Assembly: GCA_014801585.1 (NCBI GenBank)
Contig: JAAVDX010000032.1
Location: forward strand, 1-64,000
From: Bacteroides sp.
Lineage (GTDB): Bacteria > Bacteroidota > Bacteroidia > Bacteroidales > Muribaculaceae
DNA: 64,000 nt
Direction: 5' to 3'
This document shows, in pieces, positions 52,794 to 61,393 of the stretch; the first letter of the stretch is position 1; the number at the start of each line of letters is the position of its first letter. Made by a program: the position numbers and the translations under genes. Under the pieces are notes generated by a model, which was not told the DNA's origin, ran no database searches, and worked only from the letters and a program-made list of their open reading frames with translations.

Positions 52794-52896
52794 AAATTCG
52801 TCCAAAGACGAATTTTTCGACATAATAAGTGATTTTTTCGAGCATGGACGAAAATTATAGTATAATGTTTGAAATTTTCGAGTACAGTCGAAAATT
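52794..52896. promoter_or_regulatory. Three operator-like TTCG/CGAA palindromes
   Basis: AAATTCGTC-n4-GACGAATTT (52794-52815), TTTTCG-n8-CGAAAA (52835-52854) and AATTTTCGA-n6-TCGAAAATT (52873-52896) are spaced about 40 bp apart directly upstream of the AAA/DUF4143 start. The rest of the gap to 53573 has a lone TATCTTTG box at 53017 and two micro-ORFs (53256-53309 and 53312-53407), and nothing else I can support. Confidence 0.65.
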
Positions 52897-53573
52897 CCGG
52901 TGGTTTGCTTATCAAGCCTAACTAAAAATACCCTAAAATAGGTCCTGATTTCTTTCGATCAGCAAAAAAATTGCAACTTTGTGGAAATTAAACATGATTT
53001 TTACTTTGTACCGTTGTATCTTTGCATCGGATTTAGAATGTTTCATTAATTTTAGTATCTTTACTCCCCCGAATAAGCATGCCGCTGTTAGAGATGCTTT
53101 CGTAATAGAGGAGAAACATCAGGATTTTTGATTTCTTCAAATCCATTTCTATATTACATTCTCCACAGAGAAAAAGAAGAATCATCTGAATGGATGAATG
53201 GCGTATAGATAAATATAATCAATGTAGTAACTTATAGATAACAAATCGTAAATATATGGGATTTTTTGGAAAATGGAACTACGCAGGATTTTATCGTCGG
53301 GCCTTATGACAATGGGCGATCTGAATGCCGGAGGCGGCAGCGGCGGATTAAATCCGGCCGGAGCTATACCCGGGATAAATATGATTATTCTTGTAAAGGC
53401 TATCTGAAAAGCTATATGCGAAATTAGCTTAGTTAGCAATTTTTTTCTCTTTTTACAATCTGTTTTCTCACATTTTTTGTTACTTTTGTAGACTCAAACG
53501 TGCCCTCGGTGCGTTCAGCTCTCTCCCTCCCCTCTGATCAGGAACAAATTAACCCAATATATTAGATTATAAT

Positions 53574-55325
53574 ATGGAAAACGAAGCATTGCTGAAAGAA
53601 TGTGTCGAGCGCGCTCAGAAGTGGCTCGGCCCTCAGTATGATGAAGAGACCCGCAAGGAAGTGCAGGCTCTTCTCGACAATGAAGACAAGAGCGGTCTGA
53701 TCGACGCTTTCTACAAGGATCTTGAATTCGGCACAGGCGGCCTGCGCGGTATTATGGGCGCCGGCACCAACCGCATGAATATCTATACAGTAGGCGCTGC
53801 GACTCAGGGCCTGGCCAATTACCTGAAGGACTGCTTCAAAGATCTGCCTCAGATTTCCGTAGCCGTAGGCCATGACGTGCGCAACAATTCCCGCAAGTTT
53901 GCCGAAATGGTGGCTGATATCTTCTCCGCCAACGGTATCAAGGTCTACCTCTTCGATGGTTGCCGCCCCACTCCGGAAGTTTCTTTCGCCATCCGCCATC
54001 TCGGCTGCCAGAGCGGCGTCAACATCACTGCTTCCCACAACCCGAAGGAGTACAATGGCTATAAGGCATACTGGAGCGACGGCGCTCAGATGATCGCACC
54101 CCATGACGTGGAGACTATCGCCTACGTCAACGCAATCACTTCCGTCGACCAGATCAAATTCACTCCCAATAAGGATCTTATTCAGATCATCGGTAAGGAT
54201 GTCGACGAACCGTATCTGGAGGCTATCCATGGTCTGTCGCTCTCGCCTGAGATCGATGCCAAGCACGCTGACATGAAGATTGTCTACACCCCGATCCACG
54301 GCACAGGTTCTACACTGATGTATGATTCTCTCGCTCGCTGGGGATTCAAGAATATCATCCATGTGCCCGAGCAGGACGTGCAGGATGGCAATTTCTCTAC
54401 CGTAGTATCCCCCAACCCGGAGAATGCGGAAGCGATGTCGATGGGTATTGCAAAAGCCAAGGAGACAGGTGCAAGCCTCGTGCTCGCTTCCGACCCTGAC
54501 GCTGACCGAATCGGCCTCGTGGTGCGCGACAAGAACGGCAACTATCAGCTCGTCAACGGCAACCAGATCGTAATGATCTTCCTCTATTACCTCATCACCC
54601 GCAACGTTGAGCTTGGCAAGATCACCGGTAAGGAATACTGCGTGAAGACCATCGTGACTACAGAGACTATCAAGCGCATCGCTGATGCCAACAACGTAAC
54701 CTGCTACGATTGCTTCACAGGGTTCAAATGGATTGCCGACGTAATGCGCAATCTTGAAGGCGAAGCCCGATATCTCGGCGGCGGCGAAGAGAGCTACGGC
54801 TTCCTCGCTGAGACTTTCTGTCGCGATAAGGACTCTGTATCGGCTATCTCGCTGATGTGTGAGATCGCTGCATGGGCAGCAGAACGCGGTCAGGACCTCT
54901 ACGAAATGCTTATCGATATCTATGCTCAGTACGGATTCTCCCGTGAGCGTGGCGTAAGCGTAGTGCGTCCGGGCAAGACAGGTGCGGATGAAATCGTGGC
55001 TATGATGAAGAACTTCCGCGAGAATCCTCCGAAGGAGCTGGCAGGGTCGCCGGTAGTCGTAATCAAAGACTATGCCGATCTTAACTGCCGCGACCTAAAG
55101 ACAGGGGATGTAGAGAAGATGAACTTCCCTACTACTTCCAACGTACTTCAGTTCTTCACAGAGGCCGGTGACAAGGTATCAATCCGTCCTTCCGGCACCG
55201 AACCGAAGATCAAATTCTACATCGAGGTGCGCGAAGACATGCCTTCTAAGGAGGCTTACGAAGAGACCGTAGCCAAGGCTGACGCTCACATCGATCAGGT
55301 ACTCGCTGACCTCGGAGTAAAGTAA
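53574..55325 (+). CDS. Phospho-sugar mutase (phosphoglucomutase/phosphomannomutase)
   Basis: A 583-residue alpha-D-phosphohexomutase. The phosphoserine loop TASHNPKEYNGYK is near residue 147, metal loop DPDADRIG near 308, substrate loop GGGEESYGF near 402 and the phosphate-binding SGTEPKIKFY near 540. The ~580-residue length and FGTGGLRG near residue 50 fit the PGM2-like group that interconverts glucose-1- and -6-phosphate. A TACTTTTG box (53481-53488) gives a leader of about 80 nt. Codon use is strongly biased, as in highly expressed genes. A 13-bp hairpin follows. Confidence 0.93.
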   Translation: MENEALLKECVERAQKWLGPQYDEETRKEVQALLDNEDKSGLIDAFYKDLEFGTGGLRGIMGAGTNRMNIYTVGAATQGLANYLKDCFKDLPQISVAVGHDVRNNSRKFAEMVADIFSANGIKVYLFDGCRPTPEVSFAIRHLGCQSGVNITASHNPKEYNGYKAYWSDGAQMIAPHDVETIAYVNAITSVDQIKFTPNKDLIQIIGKDVDEPYLEAIHGLSLSPEIDAKHADMKIVYTPIHGTGSTLMYDSLARWGFKNIIHVPEQDVQDGNFSTVVSPNPENAEAMSMGIAKAKETGASLVLASDPDADRIGLVVRDKNGNYQLVNGNQIVMIFLYYLITRNVELGKITGKEYCVKTIVTTETIKRIADANNVTCYDCFTGFKWIADVMRNLEGEARYLGGGEESYGFLAETFCRDKDSVSAISLMCEIAAWAAERGQDLYEMLIDIYAQYGFSRERGVSVVRPGKTGADEIVAMMKNFRENPPKELAGSPVVVIKDYADLNCRDLKTGDVEKMNFPTTSNVLQFFTEAGDKVSIRPSGTEPKIKFYIEVREDMPSKEAYEETVAKADAHIDQVLADLGVK

Positions 55326-55384
55326 AACCAATCTTCCAACTGACTATTAGCCGGTTATAGTATCCGGCAACTCACACAAGACAG

Positions 55385-55428
55385 ATATCCCCCGGCGACT
55401 CCGCATAACGACGACCGCCGGGGGATAT
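55385..55428 (+). terminator. Terminator of the phosphohexomutase gene
   Basis: A perfect 13-bp stem ATATCCCCCGGCG / CGCCGGGGGATAT with an 18-base loop, followed by TATTACTACC. Confidence 0.75.
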
Positions 55429-55484
55429 TACTACCCGTCAGGCAATAGAAGAACATCTCCCCAAAAACTCCCAACCAACCCCTC

Positions 55485-56057
55485 ATGGCTAAAACTACCT
55501 GGAAAGCCGGCACTATGGTATATCCGGCTCCGGCTGCGATCGTCACTTGTGGCGACTCACCCGAAAACTGGAATATGCTGACCGTAGCCTGGACCGGCAC
55601 CATCTGCACTAACCCTGCGATGCTCTATATCAGCGTCCGTCCCGAGCGTCATTCCTATCCCCTGCTGGTCAGCAATATGGAATTCACCCTTAATCTCACC
55701 ACCGATTCCATGGCACGTGCTACGGATTGGGTCGGAGTGCGCTCAGGCCGTGACTACGACAAATGGAAAGAGACCGGACTGACTCCCCTGCAAGGAGAAA
55801 TGGTGAAATCTCCCACAATCGAGGAATCTCCTCTCTCGATCGAATGTCGGATCAAAGAGATTCTGCATCTCGGAAGTCACGACATGATGATAGCCGACGT
55901 GCTCTGCATCCGCGCCGACGACCGATACATCAATCCCACGACCGGAGCCCTCTCCCTGAAAGACGCAGGTCTTATGGCCTACGCCCACGGAGGCTACTAC
56001 CAACTCGGCAACCTCATCGGCACATTCGGTTTCTCTGTCCGCAAAAAACCGAAATAG
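55485..56057 (+). CDS. Flavin reductase family protein
   Basis: A 190-residue FMN-binding split-barrel protein. The family shows here as YPAPAAIVTCGD near residue 13, NMLTVAWTGTICTNPAMLYISVRPERHSY and FTLNLTT near 70, matching flavin reductase-like (DIM6/NTAB) proteins. The physiological partner is unknown. Cytosolic, no signal peptide. Single gene between the phosphohexomutase terminator and the PBP1A promoter. Confidence 0.85.
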   Translation: MAKTTWKAGTMVYPAPAAIVTCGDSPENWNMLTVAWTGTICTNPAMLYISVRPERHSYPLLVSNMEFTLNLTTDSMARATDWVGVRSGRDYDKWKETGLTPLQGEMVKSPTIEESPLSIECRIKEILHLGSHDMMIADVLCIRADDRYINPTTGALSLKDAGLMAYAHGGYYQLGNLIGTFGFSVRKKPK

Positions 56058-56116
56058 ATTCCCACAGATTCTACCTGCAAGCGCCGGACTTTCTAAAAAA
56101 TAACTGCCGCTCTCTC

Positions 56117-56147
56117 TTGCGAATTTAAGAAACTCTGATTAACTTTG
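56117..56147 (+). promoter_or_regulatory. Bacteroidales-type promoter of the PBP1A gene
   Basis: TTG (56117-56119), 20 bases, TAACTTTG (56140-56147). Leader is about 30 nt to the first ATG or 84 nt to the preferred one. Confidence 0.65.
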
Positions 56148-56234
56148 CCATTTGAATGAAATTCGGAAGTCGGCGCCAGGATGCTTCTGTCTCCACTCCG
56201 ACAACTCCATAATGTTTTTTTGAATTCATCTCGA

Positions 56235-58661
56235 ATGAACCTTAAAAATCTCAAAAACAACAACAAGCTTTCCTCTCAGAATAAGATAGTGAAATGGCTC
56301 TGGATCTCTTTTTTGGGATTCGGATTTATCATTGCACTGCTGCTGCTCCTTATTTATAATGGCGTAATCGGATACATGCCTCCTATTGAGGAACTTGAAG
56401 ATCCCCATGATAAACTGGCATCGGTAGTCTACGCTTCTGACGGCACGACTGAACTCGGGCGATACTTTGCCGGAGCCGGCAATCGCGTCTACAACGATTA
56501 TGACGCCGTATCACCTCACGTGATCGACGCTCTTATCGCTACGGAGGATGCTCGCTACATGCAACACTCGGGAGTCGACTTCATGGCTCTCGGCCGAACA
56601 ATGGTGAAGACCCTCCTGCTTCGCGACAAGTCATCGGGCGGAGGTTCGACAATCACCCAGCAGCTCGCCAAGCAGCTGTATTCCCGCCCGTCGAACAATA
56701 TGTTCAAGCGCGCGCTCCAGAAACCTATAGAATGGATGATTGCTATCAAGCTTGAAAGATTCTATACGAAAGATGAGATTATCAACATGTATCTCAACCG
56801 TTTTGACTTTCTCAACAACGCAGTCGGCATCAAGACTGCCGCCAACGTATATTTCGGCAAAGAGCCCGATCAGCTCACACTGACCGAAGCCGCAATGCTC
56901 GTAGGCATGCTGAAGAATCCGGCCTATTACAACCCCCTGCGCCATCCGGAGCGCACCCTCAACCGACGCAACACCGTCATTGACCAAATGGTAAAAGCCG
57001 GTTATCTGACGTCGTCGGAAGCAGCCGTCTATAAGGCTCAGCCGCTTGACCTTGACTATCACAAGGTTGACCATCGCGAAGGTGGCGCTCCCTATCTGCG
57101 CGAAGAGATCCGCCGTATGATGACGGCAAAGAAGCCCGAGCGTCCCAATAGCGCCAGCTACTCATCTCAGCTCGCATATAATATAGCCTACGGCAATTAT
57201 ACCACCGATTCTACCCTTTGGGAAGATAATCCTCTCTACGGCTGGATTCTCAAGAATCCCAAACCGGATGGCTCCTACTATGACCTTTACACAGACGGCC
57301 TTCGCATCTACTCCACTATCGACGTGACAATGCAGCAATATGCCGAAGAAGCCGTATGGCAACACCTTGGAGGCACCCTGCAGCCTGCATTCGATGCAGA
57401 ACATCGGGGTCGGGCTACGGGACCCTACACAGTCGGCACCGACCTTTCGGCCGACGGCGCCCGAAAACTTATCCGCCAGGCTATGAAGCAGACCGACCGC
57501 TGGCGCAAGATGGCAGCCGCCGGAAAGTCAGAGGCCGAGATTGAAAGCTCTTTCCGAGAGAAGTATCAGATGGATATCTTCGCATACGTCCGCGATGCCA
57601 AGGGAAAAATCGTACCGGGCACAAAGACAGTGACGATGTCGCCCTACGACTCTCTGCTCTACATGAAATCAATCCTGCGCACCGGCATGATGTCGATGGA
57701 TCCTACTACGGGCTACGTCAAAGCCTACGTCGGAGGACCGGATTTCACCTACTTCCAATATGACATGGTATCGCGCGGTAAGCGACAAGTAGGTTCGACG
57801 GCCAAGCCTTTCCTTTATGCGATGGCCTTCGAGCAGGATTATGACCCCTGCGATCTTTTCAGTAATACGCAACCTAACTTCGGAGGTTGGATGCCGAGAA
57901 GTTCAAGCGGAGGACGCGCCGGACAGATGGTAGATCTGCGATGGGCCCTGACCACATCCAACAACTGGATATCGGCCCGCCTGATCAACGAACTGAAAGT
58001 GCCCAACTTCGTCAACAAGCTTCGCATGTATGGCATATCCGGATATCTGATTCCCAACCATACGCTGTCGCTCGGCTCGTTTGACGCCTCGGTGCGTGAG
58101 ATGGTAGGCGGATATTCCACGTTTGCCAACAAAGGCATCCGCGTCGACCCGGTATTCGTCACCCGCATTGAAGACAATCAGGGCAACGTAATCTACTCCC
58201 CCACAGCCCATCGAACCGAAGCCCTTTCCGAGCTGGGATCGTACCGCATCACGGACGTACTCTTCGACGTTGTCGATAAAGGTACGGGTCGCGGTCTGCG
58301 CGGATCCTACGGAATCACTGCACAGATGGGAGGCAAGACAGGTACGACCAACTCCAACTCCGATGCATGGTTTATGGGCTTCACCCCAGATCTCGTCACG
58401 GGAGTATGGGTAGGCGGTGAAGAGCGAAACATCCGTTTCTCCAATGGAGCTATCGGTCAGGGTGCACGCGCGGCTCTCCCGATCTATGGTCTTTTCATGA
58501 AAAAAGTCTATTCCAATCCCAAACTTCCCTATCATCAGGATGCCAAATTTGAATTCCCCGACGACTTCACGCCCTGCGAAGGCGGCAGAGGCGGAGGAGG
58601 CGGAGGCCGAACCAGCCAGGCATTCGAAATGACGGAAAGCACAGAGGGAATCTTCGATTAG
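56235..58661 (+). CDS. Class A penicillin-binding protein 1A
   Basis: About 808 residues from MNLKNLKNNNK; an ATG 18 codons earlier is also possible. One membrane anchor (WLWISFLGFGFIIALLLLLIY) precedes the glycosyltransferase domain: ATEDARYMQHSGVDFMALGR, GGGSTITQQLAKQLY and the EAAMLVGMLKNP block. The transpeptidase domain has SxxK in GSTAKPFLYAM, SxN in TSNNW and KTG in GGKTGTTNSNSDAWFMGFTP. The tail is Gly-rich (GGRGGGGGGR). It polymerises and cross-links peptidoglycan at the inner membrane. Monocistronic. Confidence 0.93.
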   Translation: MNLKNLKNNNKLSSQNKIVKWLWISFLGFGFIIALLLLLIYNGVIGYMPPIEELEDPHDKLASVVYASDGTTELGRYFAGAGNRVYNDYDAVSPHVIDALIATEDARYMQHSGVDFMALGRTMVKTLLLRDKSSGGGSTITQQLAKQLYSRPSNNMFKRALQKPIEWMIAIKLERFYTKDEIINMYLNRFDFLNNAVGIKTAANVYFGKEPDQLTLTEAAMLVGMLKNPAYYNPLRHPERTLNRRNTVIDQMVKAGYLTSSEAAVYKAQPLDLDYHKVDHREGGAPYLREEIRRMMTAKKPERPNSASYSSQLAYNIAYGNYTTDSTLWEDNPLYGWILKNPKPDGSYYDLYTDGLRIYSTIDVTMQQYAEEAVWQHLGGTLQPAFDAEHRGRATGPYTVGTDLSADGARKLIRQAMKQTDRWRKMAAAGKSEAEIESSFREKYQMDIFAYVRDAKGKIVPGTKTVTMSPYDSLLYMKSILRTGMMSMDPTTGYVKAYVGGPDFTYFQYDMVSRGKRQVGSTAKPFLYAMAFEQDYDPCDLFSNTQPNFGGWMPRSSSGGRAGQMVDLRWALTTSNNWISARLINELKVPNFVNKLRMYGISGYLIPNHTLSLGSFDASVREMVGGYSTFANKGIRVDPVFVTRIEDNQGNVIYSPTAHRTEALSELGSYRITDVLFDVVDKGTGRGLRGSYGITAQMGGKTGTTNSNSDAWFMGFTPDLVTGVWVGGEERNIRFSNGAIGQGARAALPIYGLFMKKVYSNPKLPYHQDAKFEFPDDFTPCEGGRGGGGGGRTSQAFEMTESTEGIFD

Positions 58662-58743
58662 CAGGGTATTGACCGTTAAAAAATAGCCTCCAATCGAAAA
58701 AAAATACCGATTTTTTTCCGTATTTCAAAAAATTGATATAATT

Positions 58744-58781
58744 TAGCGTCCGAAGTGGTCAGCAGACTTCTTCGGACGCTA
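58744..58781 (+). terminator. Hairpin terminator after PBP1A
   Basis: A 12-bp stem TAGCGTCCGAAG / CTTCGGACGCTA with a 14-base loop, then CTTTTC. A short AAGTAATAAGTA unit of the heptamer family follows at 58789. Confidence 0.75.
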
Positions 58782-58885
58782 CTTTTCAAAGTAATAAGTA
58801 GTCAGTAAAAAACTTATGCTTCGCAAGCAGAACTTGCAAATCGTAAACAACTTAAATCTGATAAATCACTAACAAACACAATCAC

Positions 58886-60781
58886 ATGGAGAAAGTCCTG
58901 AAAATTCGCGACCTTACCCTTCGCGACGGTCAGCAGTCGCTGTTCGCAACCCGCATGAAGCAGGAAAACATCGACGAACTTCTTCCCCTCTATCGCGACG
59001 CACATTTCTATATCATGGAGGTATGGGGCGGCGCAGTGCCCGATTCAGTTATGCGTTATCTCGGCGAATCCCCCTGGGAGCGCCTTCGCGCATGCTCAAA
59101 GGAGATGAAGGGAATCTCACTGCTCTCCGCGCTCTCTCGCGGCCGCAATCTCTTCGGCTATGTTCCCTATCCGGATTATGTCCTCGAAGGTTTCTACAAA
59201 GAGGCGATCAAGAACGGACTAAACGTCATGCGTATATTCGATGCGCTTAATGACATCAACAATATCAAGGAATCGATCCGTATGATTAACGAGCTTGGCG
59301 GCATCGCCGATGCAGCCGTATGCTATACGGTCGATCCAAAGGAGGAGGCTCCGGCCCCGGCTCCCAAGAAGAAAGGATTTTTCGCACGCCTCTTCGGCGG
59401 CAGCGATCCCGAACCCGTAGCACCAGAGAAGATCTTCACCGACGAATATTTCGTCAATAAGGCTCGGGAGATGGAACGCATAGGCGCAAAAATGATCACT
59501 CTTAAGGATATGGCCGGTCTTGTAAATCCGTCGCGTATCTTCAGCCTTATGCCGAAACTGAAACAGGCAGTAAAAGTGCCTGTAGATTTCCATACTCACT
59601 GTACTCCCGGCTATGGCCTGGCAGCTGTGCTGACGGCAATCATCAAGGGTGTGGATATCGTCGATACCAACATCTGGTGGTTTGGCGGCGGTTCGGCAGC
59701 CCCGGCTCTCGAGCTCGTATGGATTTTCTGTCAGAAGATGGGTATCAAGGTCGACGTCAATATGGATGCGGTAGCCAAGATCCGCACAAAACTCAAAGAT
59801 GCCCGCAAGGCTCTTGCAGCATTCGACCTCAATAAAGACGCATGGCCTAAAGACTTCGACGAAGCCTATGCCAACATGCCGGCAGAAATCGATGCAGAGT
59901 TTGACCGCGCAATCAAGATGGCTACCGAAAACAACGAAGAGGCCCTGCTCAACGCCTGCCATAAGATTGAGGCTTACTTCGGTTTCCCGAAGCCCAACGA
60001 ACTCGTCAAGAATGCCGAAGTGCCCGGTGGAATGTACTCCAACATGGTGGCCAATCTTCGCCAGCTTAATGCCGAAGATGTGCTCAATGAGGCAATGGCT
60101 CTTATCCCGAAGGTACGTCGCGATGCAGGTCTGGTGCCCCTCGTCACTCCGACCAGCCAGATCGTAGGTTCGCAGGCTGTGGCGCTTGCCCTTGACCGCC
60201 GTAAAGGTGCACCCGACTATTCAAATAAGAACAATCAGTTTGTAGCACTCGTGAAGGGTGAATATGGCAAGACTCCGGTAGCCGTCGATCCTGCATTCCG
60301 CGAACAGATCACCGGTTCACCCGTCGAGACACCCTACAACGTCGACAACTATAAGAAACCCGCGAATCCCGAACTTCCCGAATTCGGAGGTGTCAAACTG
60401 GCTCAGAACGACGAAGAATATCTCCTGCTTCAGCTTCTCCCGGCGGTAGCTACAGGCTTCCTTAAAAATAAGCGTAAAGCAGAATTCGAAGCCGCTACTG
60501 CGGCAGCCGCCAAAACAGAAGAGGCAGCTGCCCCCAAGAAAGAAGAAGCACCCAAGGAGAAAATCACCGGTCCGACCCTAAATGCACCAATGGGCGGCAC
60601 AGTCATGGAGATTCTCGTAAAGCCGGGCGACAAGGTAAAATCCGGTCAGAACGTCCTCGTCTATGAAGCCATGAAGATGGAAAACGATCTCGCATCCGAG
60701 ATTGACGGCACTGTGAAACGCATCCTCGTAGGTATCAACGACGTTGTGGGCACGGATCAGCCCCTCATCGAATTCGAGTAA
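58886..60781 (+). CDS. Biotin-dependent carboxyltransferase (oxaloacetate decarboxylase alpha / pyruvate carboxylase B type)
   Basis: A 631-residue protein. The carboxyltransferase TIM barrel comes first (LTLRDGQQSLFATRM, MEVWGGAVPDS, LKDMAGLVNPSRI, DFHTHCTPG), then the PYC_OADA region, an Ala/Lys/Glu linker (~530-555) and a biotinyl domain with biotin Lys597 in EAMKMEN. It would move CO2 between biotin and pyruvate/oxaloacetate. Without the partner genes here, OadA and PycB cannot be told apart. Residues ~151-182 are an unexpected insertion (AP-rich, KKKGFFARLFGG) inside the barrel. Monocistronic, strongly codon-biased. Confidence 0.88.
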   Translation: MEKVLKIRDLTLRDGQQSLFATRMKQENIDELLPLYRDAHFYIMEVWGGAVPDSVMRYLGESPWERLRACSKEMKGISLLSALSRGRNLFGYVPYPDYVLEGFYKEAIKNGLNVMRIFDALNDINNIKESIRMINELGGIADAAVCYTVDPKEEAPAPAPKKKGFFARLFGGSDPEPVAPEKIFTDEYFVNKAREMERIGAKMITLKDMAGLVNPSRIFSLMPKLKQAVKVPVDFHTHCTPGYGLAAVLTAIIKGVDIVDTNIWWFGGGSAAPALELVWIFCQKMGIKVDVNMDAVAKIRTKLKDARKALAAFDLNKDAWPKDFDEAYANMPAEIDAEFDRAIKMATENNEEALLNACHKIEAYFGFPKPNELVKNAEVPGGMYSNMVANLRQLNAEDVLNEAMALIPKVRRDAGLVPLVTPTSQIVGSQAVALALDRRKGAPDYSNKNNQFVALVKGEYGKTPVAVDPAFREQITGSPVETPYNVDNYKKPANPELPEFGGVKLAQNDEEYLLLQLLPAVATGFLKNKRKAEFEAATAAAAKTEEAAAPKKEEAPKEKITGPTLNAPMGGTVMEILVKPGDKVKSGQNVLVYEAMKMENDLASEIDGTVKRILVGINDVVGTDQPLIEFE

Positions 60782-60789
60782 GTAAAAAT

Positions 60790-60820
60790 TTTGCAGTTTG
60801 AAGAAAATTTAGTAACTTTG
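60790..60820 (+). promoter_or_regulatory. Bacteroidales-type promoter of rpmE2
   Basis: TTTG (60790-60793), 19 bases, TAACTTTG (60813-60820). The start would lie near 60825, giving a ~120-nt leader. Confidence 0.65.
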
Positions 60821-60824
60821 CAGG

Positions 60825-60944
60825 CCGATTGTAGTGGGATCGCGACCTGCTACGCTATCAACAGAGCGGAAGGAGCAAGGCAGCTTCCACGCCTTACCCC
60901 TGAAACTCACAACATTAAATTAATTTTAACTGCAGAAAATTAAA
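60825..60944 (+). promoter_or_regulatory. Structured 5' leader of rpmE2, possible autoregulatory element
   Basis: GTAG-T-GG can pair with CC-TG-CTAC around GATCGCGA (60832-60854). Downstream, GGAAG (60868-60872) pairs with CTTCC (60884-60888), while AAGGC (60877-60881) pairs with GCCTT (60891-60895). The two stems interleave as an H-type pseudoknot. Ribosomal-protein leaders often fold this way to bind their own product. Fold by eye only. Confidence 0.45.
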
Positions 60945-61199
60945 ATGAAAAAAGACATCCATCCCTCTAACTACCGCGAAGTGGTGTTCAAAGATATGTC
61001 AAACGACGAGATCTTCATCACTCGCTCCACAGTTGCTTCAAGGGAAACTATTGAAGTTGACGGTAAGGAATATCCCCTCGTAAAACTCGAAATTACGAGC
61101 GCTTCCCACCCATTCTTCACCGGTAAGCAGAAACTCGTCGACACCGCAGGTCGCGTCGACAAATTCCGCAGCCGCTACGGCAACCGTTCCAAGAAGTAA
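60945..61199 (+). CDS. rpmE2: 50S ribosomal protein L31, type B
   Basis: An 84-residue ribosomal protein of the zinc-free (C-minus) type B form: no Cys-x2-Cys, and the typical [19 protein letters not shown] start and [21 protein letters not shown] end. A second zinc-type L31 is not in the window, so whether this is the sole copy or a zinc-starvation paralogue is unknown. It has its own promoter, a ~120-nt structured leader and a very strong terminator, so it is a single-gene unit open to separate control. Confidence 0.95.
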   Translation: MKKDIHPSNYREVVFKDMSNDEIFITRSTVASRETIEVDGKEYPLVKLEITSASHPFFTGKQKLVDTAGRVDKFRSRYGNRSKK

Positions 61200-61215
61200 T
61201 CAGCTTCATCAAGAC

Positions 61216-61260
61216 AATAAAAAAAAGGATTCGCAAAATTTTGCGAATCCTTTTTTTATT
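61216..61260 (+). terminator. Strong bidirectional terminator after rpmE2
   Basis: A near-perfect palindrome AAAAAAAGGATTCGCAAAA and complement, with long A- and T-runs. It also faces the convergent ddh gene, whose gap further holds two AACTCCCACATTGAGT direct repeats (61290 and 61312). Confidence 0.92.
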
Positions 61261-61393
61261 ATCGAAGCAGCGTCTGATACCTTTTAAGAAACTCCCACAT
61301 TGAGTTTAAGCAACTCCCACATTGAGTGCCCGATAAGCGACCAAATGTAGGAATATAGCTTCGTCATGGGTAAAAGCTGCCCGAGTTGCATGC

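Noticed and set aside
52766-52915. N-terminal extension of the AAA/DUF4143 ORF
   Set aside because: The 50 codons cover three palindromic sites and give an atypical AT-rich peptide. Family members start at the MDEILNKI-like block.
53182-53439. 85-codon minus-strand ORF in the intergenic gap
   Set aside because: Its composition is erratic (poly-Pro, poly-Ile/Tyr) with no motif and no neighbours in the same direction.
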